DNA of 64,000 bases from Colimorpha sp045222295 (lineage in GTDB: Bacteria > Bacteroidota > Bacteroidia > Bacteroidales > P3). A program made the translations under genes and the position numbers. The notes beneath the pieces are model-generated. The model did not search any database and was not told where the DNA came from. It saw only the letters and a program-made list of their open reading frames with translations. Positions 41,736-49,104 of the stretch are shown piece after piece. Position 1 is the stretch's first letter. Each line of letters begins with the position of its first letter. Location: positions 186,001 to 250,000 of the forward strand of contig JBGUXP010000006.1 of assembly GCA_045222295.1 (NCBI GenBank), read 5' to 3'.

Positions 41736-42296
41736 ATGAAAACAACATTAAAAGTCATCCTTATGGCCGTTGCTTATCTGGCCATGTTCATTTTGGGCGC
41801 CGCCAGCGGTGCCATTCATCCTGCCTGCTATGCCTATGTCGGCGCATTGCTGCCGTTCATTTCAGCGTTTATCTATCTTCGCGCTACAACCCTCATCCGC
41901 GGTTTCGGCGCGGCGACTGCCTTTAACGGCTTCATCTTTATTCTCTTCCTGATTGCAGGTGAAGCGGATACGGCTTTCATTGTCGGCATCCTCATCTTGA
42001 CGGCTATCGCCGAACTTGTCCGCTTCTTCTGCAAATACAACACACAGAAGGGCATCCGCTGGAGTTTCGTACCTTTTGCCTTCTCGTTCTTCACCTACAC
42101 CCTCCATTGGTGGACCGACACCGAAGGGTCGCTGGCCGCTGCCGTCGAGGAGATGCCCGCCGGCTATGACCAACTGATGGTTCCCGTTATCGAAAACGTC
42201 CCCCTGCTGGTTATCGTCTTGGTTCTCACTATTCCCATTGCCATCCTCGCCATGCGGCTGGCTGAACGCGTGAGGGCGTCTGTTTCAGCGGGCTGA
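41736..42296 (+). CDS. Small integral membrane protein, possibly MptD-like ECF transporter S component
   Basis: A 186-residue protein with five or six hydrophobic segments (VILMAVAYLAMFILGAASGA; YVGALLPFISAFIYLRAT; LVIVLVLTIPIAILAMRLAE). The polar loop AIAELVRFFCKYNTQKGIRW resembles the S components of ECF vitamin transporters of the MptD group, which have a similar length and begin in the same way. No A or T component is nearby. It follows the RND cluster and may be its last gene, but the 9-bp repeat spacer leaves this open. Confidence 0.7.
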   Translation: MKTTLKVILMAVAYLAMFILGAASGAIHPACYAYVGALLPFISAFIYLRATTLIRGFGAATAFNGFIFILFLIAGEADTAFIVGILILTAIAELVRFFCKYNTQKGIRWSFVPFAFSFFTYTLHWWTDTEGSLAAAVEEMPAGYDQLMVPVIENVPLLVIVLVLTIPIAILAMRLAERVRASVSAG

Positions 42297-42424
42297 TGTA
42301 CTCTCATCTGGTGGCATTCAGCATGTTTAAGCTCAATGTTGTCACGGCGAGAGCATATATATATCCTGCATTCAATGTGTAAAAATCACTACTTTTGGCT
42401 ATTGGGCGGACGAGGATTTGGACG

Positions 42425-42432
42425 TACTTTTG
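42425..42432 (+). promoter_or_regulatory. Promoter element for the CcsBA gene
   Basis: TACTTTTG followed by CAG, 22 bases before the ATG at 42454. Confidence 0.65.
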
Positions 42433-42453
42433 CAGCAGATTATTTTTCTGCTT

Positions 42454-44589
42454 ATGAAAGTGAATACAAAGAAAGTCAGTTTGATAGTGATGGCACTGGT
42501 GGCGGCGGTGCTGGCTGCGGGCACCATCTTTGAGAAAGAGCGCGGCGCAGAGTGGACGGGCGAGCATTTCTATGGCTCGTGGTGGTTTGCGGTGCTGATG
42601 GGCGTGGTGGCCGTCGGTGCCATCATCTCTATCGTGCATGGGAAGATGTGGCGGCGGCCTTTCGCACTGCTCATTCACGCTGCGGTGCCGGTCATCCTGC
42701 TGGGTGGCGCATTGACCACTTGGACGGGACAGCACGGCAGCATGACGCTGCAGCCGGGAGTTCCCTGCAATGAGTTCGACGGACATAGTTTGCCCTTCAG
42801 TGTCACTCTGGAGCGTTTCGAGGTGGTTCCCTACGCCGGCACCCGCACTCCGATGGACTTCGTGAGCCATGTCAGTGTGGCGGACGGTTCGCTCCACGAG
42901 GTCGCGGGGCATACCATGCCCGTCCGCAAAGCCGACATTTCGATGAACAACATCCTGCGCCACCGCGGCTACCGTTTCTATCAGGAGGACTACGGCGAGG
43001 ACGGCTCGTCGACCCTCAGTGTGGCGCACGACCCCTGGGGCATCGGCGTTACCTATTGCGGCTACGCCTTGCTGATACTGGGGCTCCTCGGGATGCTTGT
43101 CGCCAAGAACGGTCCTTTCCGCAGGCTGTTACGCGGAGCCGCCATTGCCGCCATCCTGATGCTCCCGAATGCCGCAAATGCGACGCCGAAGACACTGCCG
43201 CGCAGCACCGCCTCGAAGATGGGCGAGATGTTCGTGCTCTACAAAGGGCGCGTGTGTCCGCTGCAGACGCTGGCCAAGGATTTCACCACCAAGCTCACCG
43301 GTGGCGCCACCTACCACGGCCTGAGCAGCGAGCAGGTGCTAAGCGGCTACCTCTTCTACTACGGCGAGTGGGTCGACGAGCCCGCCATCAAAATCAAGGG
43401 CGCCGGCAGCCTCGGGCTCGACAGCCGCGCGTCGATGTCGCAGCTGGCGGTTCTCGACACCCTGCGTGTGGGCCCCGCCACTGACAAGAACCTGAAGGCC
43501 GCCGCCGAGAAGCAGAGCCTGGTGCGCATGCTCCTGTCGGGCAAGCTGCTGAAGCTCTATCCCATCGCCGACAGCAGCGGCACCCTCGGCTGGTACAGCC
43601 AGAACGACGACCTGCCGCTCTGTGTCGATGACGACGAGTACCTCTTTGTGCGGCGAAGCCTTAGCTACTTCCAGCAGCTGGTGGTGGAGGGCGACTTCGA
43701 GGCCTTGGAGGAGGCTTTCGATAAGACCCGCCAGTACCAGGAGAAACGCTTTCATCCCTCGACTTTCCTCGTGGGTGCCGAGAGCCTCTACAACGCGCTG
43801 ACCACCGGCCGCTGGCTGGCGATGGTGAGCATCACCTTTGGACTTCTCTTCTTCGCCTACACCCTTATACGCAAAAACAAACAGGCGAAATGGATGCGCG
43901 TCGCCTCCATAGTGTGGGTTGCGGCATTGACGGCTTTCCTGCTGCTAATATTCGTTCTCCGTTGGATTATTGGCGGACACGCTCCGATGGCCGGAGGCTT
44001 CGACAGTATGAACCTCATGGCGCTGGTGATAGGCATCGTCGCGATGCTGCTCTGCCGTCGCCATCCTGTGGCATTGCCGGCCGGCATGCTGACCATGGGA
44101 TTCTGCTTGCTGGTGGCCATGATGAGCGGCAGCAACCCGCCCGTCACCAACCTCATGCCGGTGCTCAACTCGCCCCTGCTCACCCTCCATGTGGCCGTCA
44201 TCATGTGCAGTTATGCCCTCTTCTTCTTCGTGATGATGGGCGGCGTGGCGGGCCTCATTCGGGATGGCGAAGCCTACCGTCGGCTGAACCTCCTGCTGCT
44301 CTATCCTGCGGTGACGCTGCTGGCCATAGGCATCATCATCGGAGCCATCTGGGCCAACATCTCGTGGGGCAACTACTGGTCGTGGGACCCCAAGGAGGTC
44401 TGGGCCCTCATCACCCTCATCATCTACGCCATCCCCCTGCACTTGGCATCAAAACACTCAAGCAATCAAGCAATCACACAATCACGCATTCGCACCTTCC
44501 ACCTCTACTGCCTGCTGGCCTTCCTGAGTGTGGTAATCACTTACTTCGGCGTCAACCTCCTCCTCGGCGGCCTGCATGCCTACAACTAA
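42454..44589 (+). CDS. Cytochrome c biogenesis fusion protein CcsB-CcsA (ResB-ResC type)
   Basis: A 711-residue fusion of ResB/CcsB (residues 1 to about 430: three or four helices and a periplasmic domain) and CcsA (from about 450, eight helices). The tryptophan-rich haem motif of CcsA is WGNYWSWDPKEVW near residue 638. System II fusions like this export and attach haem to CxxCH motifs of c-type cytochromes. It has its own promoter and terminator and no cytochrome neighbour; the di-haem protein at 34924 and other cytochromes would be clients. An 8-bp repeat adds HSSNQAITQS between two helices after WDPKEVW. A start 12 codons earlier overlaps the promoter and is rejected. Confidence 0.92.
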   Translation: MKVNTKKVSLIVMALVAAVLAAGTIFEKERGAEWTGEHFYGSWWFAVLMGVVAVGAIISIVHGKMWRRPFALLIHAAVPVILLGGALTTWTGQHGSMTLQPGVPCNEFDGHSLPFSVTLERFEVVPYAGTRTPMDFVSHVSVADGSLHEVAGHTMPVRKADISMNNILRHRGYRFYQEDYGEDGSSTLSVAHDPWGIGVTYCGYALLILGLLGMLVAKNGPFRRLLRGAAIAAILMLPNAANATPKTLPRSTASKMGEMFVLYKGRVCPLQTLAKDFTTKLTGGATYHGLSSEQVLSGYLFYYGEWVDEPAIKIKGAGSLGLDSRASMSQLAVLDTLRVGPATDKNLKAAAEKQSLVRMLLSGKLLKLYPIADSSGTLGWYSQNDDLPLCVDDDEYLFVRRSLSYFQQLVVEGDFEALEEAFDKTRQYQEKRFHPSTFLVGAESLYNALTTGRWLAMVSITFGLLFFAYTLIRKNKQAKWMRVASIVWVAALTAFLLLIFVLRWIIGGHAPMAGGFDSMNLMALVIGIVAMLLCRRHPVALPAGMLTMGFCLLVAMMSGSNPPVTNLMPVLNSPLLTLHVAVIMCSYALFFFVMMGGVAGLIRDGEAYRRLNLLLLYPAVTLLAIGIIIGAIWANISWGNYWSWDPKEVWALITLIIYAIPLHLASKHSSNQAITQSRIRTFHLYCLLAFLSVVITYFGVNLLLGGLHAYN
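44460..44491 (+). repeat. 8-bp tandem repeat inside the CcsBA gene
   Basis: AAGCAATC, AAGCAATC, ACACAATC, ACGCATTC, in frame, encoding SSNQAITQSRI in a loop between two C-terminal helices. Confidence 0.85.
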
Positions 44590-44595
44590 ACAATA

Positions 44596-44635
44596 AACGG
44601 GGCTTCCATCAGGAAAGCCCCGTTCTTTTTTTTTA
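44596..44635. terminator. Strong intrinsic terminator between CcsBA and the convergent small gene
   Basis: Perfect 10-base arms AACGGGGCTT and AAGCCCCGTT, loop CCATCAGGA, followed by CTTTTTTTTT. The minus-strand side is also T-rich, so it can serve the convergent gene at 44644. Confidence 0.92.
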
Positions 44636-44643
44636 CTGCTTCT

Positions 44644-44805
44644 TTAGTTGAGGAAGAGCCTCATCTTCAATCCTCCGGCATCAACATTCTGGCAGCAGCG
44701 GGCAAAACTCATAATGTTCTGGAGTATCTGCTCCGAGGGTTGTATGCTTGTGCTTGCAGAGGTCGGAAATGTGTCCGCATGGGTAAATTCGTATTCCTGC
44801 ATCAT
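44644..44805 (-). CDS. Small uncharacterised protein
   Basis: A 53-residue frame (MMQEYEFTHADTFPTSASTS, then IQPSEQILQNIMSFARCCQN and a short basic end). PSEQILQNIMSFAR resembles a motif I recall from short Bacteroidales proteins of unknown function with a PSxxTLxxIxxFAR core. The frame stays open upstream, but the tandem ATG codons at 44805 and 44802 give the better start. Good composition and placement against a bidirectional terminator support a real gene; no function is known. Confidence 0.5.
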   Translation of the reverse strand: MMQEYEFTHADTFPTSASTSIQPSEQILQNIMSFARCCQNVDAGGLKMRLFLN

Positions 44806-45155
44806 ACGCGCCTTTTTTGTTGAACAATTGGTTTTTGTATTGGTTAATTTCACATGTAATAACTCCATCAAAAAAAAAAAATTGTGCCAGAATAAAAATT
44901 TAACATTTCTTCCATTTCTCCTCGAAAAGTTCTGTCTATAGGTTGTATCTTGTCTGTTAAAAAAAACTGTTCTGATGAAATAATTAAAGAATAATACATT
45001 ATTTTGCGTTAAATAACTAATTAATAAGTTGTTGTGTGGAATTATGGGGGGGGTGAGTGATGGCTATGAAATGTTAAAAATTCATAAAAAACACATACCC
45101 ATGTCCATTTTTGGGTCATTTGGTGGTTATTATATAAGTAGAAGGGCATGAATTG
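44806..45155. other. AT-rich intergenic region before the sigma factor gene
   Basis: About 350 bases with no coding signal and no phylum promoter element with a full match. It has a 12-A run near 44870, TATTTTGCG near 45002 (one base short of the consensus) and GTGGTTATTATATAAGTAG about 30 bases before the sigma start, which may be a promoter of the sigma factor itself. Nothing else is seen. Confidence 0.4.
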
Positions 45156-45671
45156 ATGGCCAACAACAGGGAACTAAAATATGAACTGTTCGATGACCTG
45201 GTAAAACGCAACAGAGGACTTATCCGAAGGCTCTGCTGGCGACACTCATCGGGAAATGAAGCACTATGCGAAGAATTAGTGCAGGACTGTTATGTAGCTA
45301 TCTGGTACCACCTTGCCTCCCTGCGGTCTGGAGTACATGCCCTTCAACAGGCCGCCTGGGTGGCATGGCAGTGCCGGAGTGTTTTCTCCCACCGAAAGCG
45401 CCATACATTGTTTGAATGGCTACCTATTAGCGAACAGTTGATTGACAGCCTGCCAGCGTCATCATCCGAGGCCGATTTAAAAGAGATCATTGAGGATTTG
45501 GCAACTGGACTCAACGACAAAGAGCATCGTATACTTTCTCTGATTCTTCAGGGTTTTGCCCAACGGGAAATAGCGGAGAAACTGGAGGCGACTTCCGAGA
45601 ATGTGGGTAAGATACGACAGCGTATCATTCAAAAAATGCAACAACAGTATGACAGAAATATTACGATATAA
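45156..45671 (+). CDS. ECF-type RNA polymerase sigma factor
   Basis: A 171-residue sigma-70 family protein. Region 2 is around 10-75 (FDDLVKRNRGLIRRLCWRHS; ELVQDCYVAIWYHL) and region 4 around 115-165 (LNDKEHRILSLILQGFAQRE, IAEKLEATSENVGKIRQRII), with the linker in between, and no region 3. This is ECF length. It is followed by two small membrane protein genes, the usual place for an anti-sigma factor, and precedes a large set of surface protein genes it may control. No ATG fits better than 45156; a TTG one codon earlier is possible. Confidence 0.9.
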   Translation: MANNRELKYELFDDLVKRNRGLIRRLCWRHSSGNEALCEELVQDCYVAIWYHLASLRSGVHALQQAAWVAWQCRSVFSHRKRHTLFEWLPISEQLIDSLPASSSEADLKEIIEDLATGLNDKEHRILSLILQGFAQREIAEKLEATSENVGKIRQRIIQKMQQQYDRNITI

Positions 45672-45693
45672 AATATAAGAAAACATATATATT

Positions 45694-45993
45694 ATGACAG
45701 AACAAGAGATAGAAAAAAGTATTAACATTGCAGCAGAGCGCAACCGGCAGGAGTTGGCACATGTATATCATGTGGTCTCCGAGCATAATGCCGACTTGCA
45801 TCATTGGTGCATCCGTCGCCGCCGTTATGAGGCAGTGAGGCGCACCGTTTTGGCTGCATGTCTGTTTGTGGGATGCTGCAGCACATGGTCTTCCGCAATG
45901 GCGGCAAAGCAGTATGACCAGATTATTGTTTCGGACGATGTCGACAGCCAGCATGTCTGTGACGTTATTCGTCGTGCAATAGAAAATGTATGA
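45694..45993 (+). CDS. Small single-pass membrane protein, candidate anti-sigma factor
   Basis: A 99-residue protein with an N-terminal cytoplasmic helix-rich part (TEQEIEKSINIAAERNRQEL), a basic stop-transfer (RRRRYEAVRR), one membrane helix (about 51-66, VLAACLFVGCCSTW) and a short C-terminal outer part. Size, topology and position immediately after an ECF sigma gene fit an anti-sigma factor, although I do not see the ZAS zinc motif; a His-Cys-containing stretch (HHWC) is present. It overlaps the next gene by four bases. Confidence 0.6.
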   Translation: MTEQEIEKSINIAAERNRQELAHVYHVVSEHNADLHHWCIRRRRYEAVRRTVLAACLFVGCCSTWSSAMAAKQYDQIIVSDDVDSQHVCDVIRRAIENV

Positions 45994-46484
45994 TTCTTAG
46001 AAAGAGCATAGTTAGGTTTTGGTTAATTTTCGCCGTGGTTTTGGCGGTCGCTATGGCCGCCATCACCGTGGCATTTCGCTGGCATCAACTTTTCCCCACA
46101 GACGAGGTTAGCGAGTATTACACACGCTATGCCGAACGCAAGGGAATAACTGCATCTTATGTAAAGGATTACCGTATCAACGATACCCTCCGGCTTGATG
46201 TCACTGTCCTTGAGGTCTCTGACTCGGTGGTATGGGAGCAGGTGTGCGAGGAACTGCATCTGCTCACCACAGCACAGTTGCCCGAGGAGTACCGCGACCT
46301 CTATTTCTCCCCCAACGGTTTCGAGTCGTATGTGCTGTATGATACTGTGACGGTGAACGGTGAGCCCTGTCCGCTGCAGACGGTGTTCATCTATACACGA
46401 TACAACAGGACTGTGTGTATATTCCATTCCGTTACCGAGGTGCAGTATGACGCTATCATGGATAAAGAAATCGACGAAATTTAA
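45990..46484 (+). CDS. Uncharacterised membrane-anchored protein of the sigma-factor operon
   Basis: A 164-residue protein with one N-terminal helix (about 9-28, FWLIFAVVLAVAMAAITVAF) and an outer domain of about 135 residues with mixed alpha/beta character (LRLDVTVLEVSDSVVWEQVC; TVFIYTRYNRTVCIFHSVTE). I do not recognise a family. Overlap with the candidate anti-sigma gene suggests it works with the same pathway, possibly as a sensor. Confidence 0.65.
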   Translation: MILRKSIVRFWLIFAVVLAVAMAAITVAFRWHQLFPTDEVSEYYTRYAERKGITASYVKDYRINDTLRLDVTVLEVSDSVVWEQVCEELHLLTTAQLPEEYRDLYFSPNGFESYVLYDTVTVNGEPCPLQTVFIYTRYNRTVCIFHSVTEVQYDAIMDKEIDEI

Positions 46485-46527
46485 AAGGTATACAATCACC
46501 ATTCATTAAACAAAAAAAACAACAAAA

Positions 46528-46932
46528 ATGAGAAAAAACATTGTTTCAGTTGCACTCTTTGCAGTGCTGGCCACCCTGGCCGTCGGTTGCCAGAAGGAGA
46601 ATTTTTCGGAGCAGAATCCCGCTGTGGCGGAGATGGGCGCGAAGTACACGGTGAACTACACCGTTGATGGTATTGCCCAGCAGGCTATCCTGAGCAGCGA
46701 TGCCGAAAGGGATGCTTTCTTCGACTACCTGATGACTCTCACGGATGAGGGACATGAGATTCTCATTCAGGGATCTGGCAATTGTGGTTTGGCCGCTAAG
46801 GAAACCCAGACGCTGACCACCACCGACAAGAATCAGGCAAATGATTGGGCAAAGAATAAGCACCAGCAAGGGTATAATGTGCGAATGAACAACAATAATG
46901 GGGAGTATACCGTGGTGGCAACAAAGCCGTGA
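46528..46932 (+). CDS. Uncharacterised lipoprotein of the accessory region
   Basis: A 134-residue lipoprotein: lipobox LAVGC at residue 21, then a domain with alternating strands (KYTVNYTVDGIAQQAILSSD) and an Asn-rich end (GYNVRMNNNNGEYTVVA). No family recognised. Its signal peptide starts like those of the lipoproteins at 54583 onward, but the mature domain does not match them. Confidence 0.7.
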   Translation: MRKNIVSVALFAVLATLAVGCQKENFSEQNPAVAEMGAKYTVNYTVDGIAQQAILSSDAERDAFFDYLMTLTDEGHEILIQGSGNCGLAAKETQTLTTTDKNQANDWAKNKHQQGYNVRMNNNNGEYTVVATKP

Positions 46933-46948
46933 TAAAACATAAAAAAGA

Positions 46949-46984
46949 AGGGTGCCCGTGCAGGTGGAAGCGTGTGGGCACCCT
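46949..46984. terminator. Hairpin downstream of the accessory lipoprotein gene
   Basis: Nine-base arms AGGGTGCCC and GGGCACCCT around an 18-base loop. On the plus strand it is followed by GAAAAGG, not a T run; the minus-strand side is followed by TCTTTTTTATG. It is therefore better as a minus-strand terminator, although no gene lies on that strand. Confidence 0.45.
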
Positions 46985-47085
46985 GAAAAGGTAGAGAAAA
47001 ATAACTCTACGCTTTTTCCATAACGGACAAATGTCCAGTTTATTGTATGGGAAATGCGTAGGGCGAAAAAAAAAGTCGCCACAGG

Positions 47086-49104
47086 ATGAAAAAAGCATTT
47101 CTCATTCTCATTTTTGCGTCGTTCTTTTTGGCTAGCGCAGCCCAAAAGTTCGACTGGGTAAGGGCATATACTGGCCCTGAACCTCAGGATTATCCCCGAA
47201 ACTACATCGTGAGTTCTACAACTGACTCACGAGGCAACCTCTATGTGGCCGGACAAATGGTCTTCAGTGCTGTTTTTGCAGGAGAGGACATGATGCCTCT
47301 GTCTCCCTGGGGCGGCGACGTTTTCATGCCCAATGCGTGCATTATGAAGCTTTCACCTGACGGTGAGCTTCTGTGGAAAAAGGTTCTCCATGCCAACCAG
47401 AGCCGCATGTCGTATATAATTGACATGCAGCTGGTGGGCGACACCGCCCTCTGGATCTGTGCTGAGTTCGATCTTCCCCGTGCAGAGGACGAATATCTCT
47501 ATTTCTACGACACCCTCATCACACCATCGAATCGTAGTGCCTTGTTGGATTCCGACAGTATCAGTGTGGGTGGTTCTTTGGCCGTCACTGCTTTCGACAC
47601 GGATGGTAACCGCAAGGAGCATTATATCCTGCACGTAGCTTACAAGGACAATGAAGGACGCTTGATAACACTTGACAGGATGACTAATAGGGCCATGGAT
47701 ACAGCCTATGTTCTCAACAATCCCTTCTTCTCCGGTGCCTTTCATGTGGACAACCTGGGTAATATCTATTTGGGCCATATTGTGCAGGATGAACTCCATC
47801 TACGTTGCGACACCTGTCAAGGTGGGTATATATCCCCCAATTTGAATAACGGGCTGATTGGAGAATGGATGGTGATGGTCAACGGTCAATTGAGGTTCTC
47901 CAATACCCCGTCTTCTCATCCCACAATGAGCAATTACAGAATAATGAAGTTCTCTCCCCATTTTGAGGAGATGCAGGCTTGCCGATATGTGTTTGAGAAT
48001 GAAATCGGGCAGTGGGGCTATTATGTCAATCAGCAGTTGATAACCGATACCAGCGGTAGCCATGTGTTTCTGCTTTTCAATGTGTGTGAGCCCACTGAGT
48101 TGACGGCGCAGTCTCTCGCGGGTTCTGTCGACAAGTTTGTTCGGTTTAACAACATGATACAGGGAGTGGTGGTGGAATACGACAGCCAGTTGCAGCCCCT
48201 GGAGGTTTACCAAATAGAACAGGTGCAGCCGCTGTCGGGACGAGCGGAGTGGAATTCGTATTTCGGCAAGATGGTAATTGACGCTGACAGCAATCTGTTG
48301 TTTATTCTTGGAGACATAGCGGATAACGATCCGGAAATTGACTTGACGGTAAACGGGCAGGCGGTGGAAATTGGGACGAGAGATGCCTTTTTCCTTAAGA
48401 CCCGCATAGGAAGCCCGACAATCCTGGCCGACGGGTTTGCCCGCTCTGACCAGTTTACGAGTCTGTGGGGAACAAAGGACCCTAAAGGGGCCGTTGCATC
48501 GAAAGGCAGACTTTTTGCGATGGTGGATTATGCGTGCAACATTCAATGGAGAGACACCTCCATTGTGCTGCCGAGGAATCAGTTCGGGGGATGCAATGAA
48601 GGTGAGGGTGTGTTTGTCTGGTCGTATGAGGGAGAGGAAATCGACTTTATCGACTTGAAGAAGTGTTCGACTCTCAATCCGGTGAGTTCAAGTCTTGCGC
48701 TACGCGACAGTGTGCTGTATGTCTGTGGCGGTATGGTTGACAATATCCGGTTTGCCGACACGACGATTTGCCCCTCAGGGTACAGTATTGCCTATATGTC
48801 CCGATATGTCGACACCTCATTTGCATCGACCTATCGTCCTCATCAAGTGACGCCGCAACTGATTGATGAGGTACCCCATGGCAGCATCATGCTCTATCCC
48901 AACCCTACCTGTGCCACGGTGAATATCGTTTTGCCCGAAGGCGAAACTGTCAGGAACTGCTATGTGGTTTCCGCCCAGGGCGTCAGCTGGGAAGAAAAGA
49001 TAGAGTCAAATACTTTGGATATCAGTGGATACCCTGCGGGTGTCTACTATATTATAATTAGTTCAATTCACACTATTTACAAACAAAAAATCATTAAGTT
49101 ATGA
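47086..49104 (+). CDS. T9SS type A sorting-domain surface protein, 672 aa
   Basis: Signal peptide ending SAAQK (about 20), then a long beta-rich body with repeated YVAGQ/YICGG-type segments (NLYVAGQMVFSAVFAG; VLYVCGGMVDNIRFAD) that read like beta-propeller or SBBP-type repeats, and a C-terminal type A sorting domain (IMLYPNPTCATVNIVLPEGE ... GVYYIIISS). Cys residues occur in pairs. No catalytic motif. Its stop overlaps the 1781-residue gene by four bases, so the two are made together and may form one surface complex. Confidence 0.85.
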   Translation: MKKAFLILIFASFFLASAAQKFDWVRAYTGPEPQDYPRNYIVSSTTDSRGNLYVAGQMVFSAVFAGEDMMPLSPWGGDVFMPNACIMKLSPDGELLWKKVLHANQSRMSYIIDMQLVGDTALWICAEFDLPRAEDEYLYFYDTLITPSNRSALLDSDSISVGGSLAVTAFDTDGNRKEHYILHVAYKDNEGRLITLDRMTNRAMDTAYVLNNPFFSGAFHVDNLGNIYLGHIVQDELHLRCDTCQGGYISPNLNNGLIGEWMVMVNGQLRFSNTPSSHPTMSNYRIMKFSPHFEEMQACRYVFENEIGQWGYYVNQQLITDTSGSHVFLLFNVCEPTELTAQSLAGSVDKFVRFNNMIQGVVVEYDSQLQPLEVYQIEQVQPLSGRAEWNSYFGKMVIDADSNLLFILGDIADNDPEIDLTVNGQAVEIGTRDAFFLKTRIGSPTILADGFARSDQFTSLWGTKDPKGAVASKGRLFAMVDYACNIQWRDTSIVLPRNQFGGCNEGEGVFVWSYEGEEIDFIDLKKCSTLNPVSSSLALRDSVLYVCGGMVDNIRFADTTICPSGYSIAYMSRYVDTSFASTYRPHQVTPQLIDEVPHGSIMLYPNPTCATVNIVLPEGETVRNCYVVSAQGVSWEEKIESNTLDISGYPAGVYYIIISSIHTIYKQKIIKL

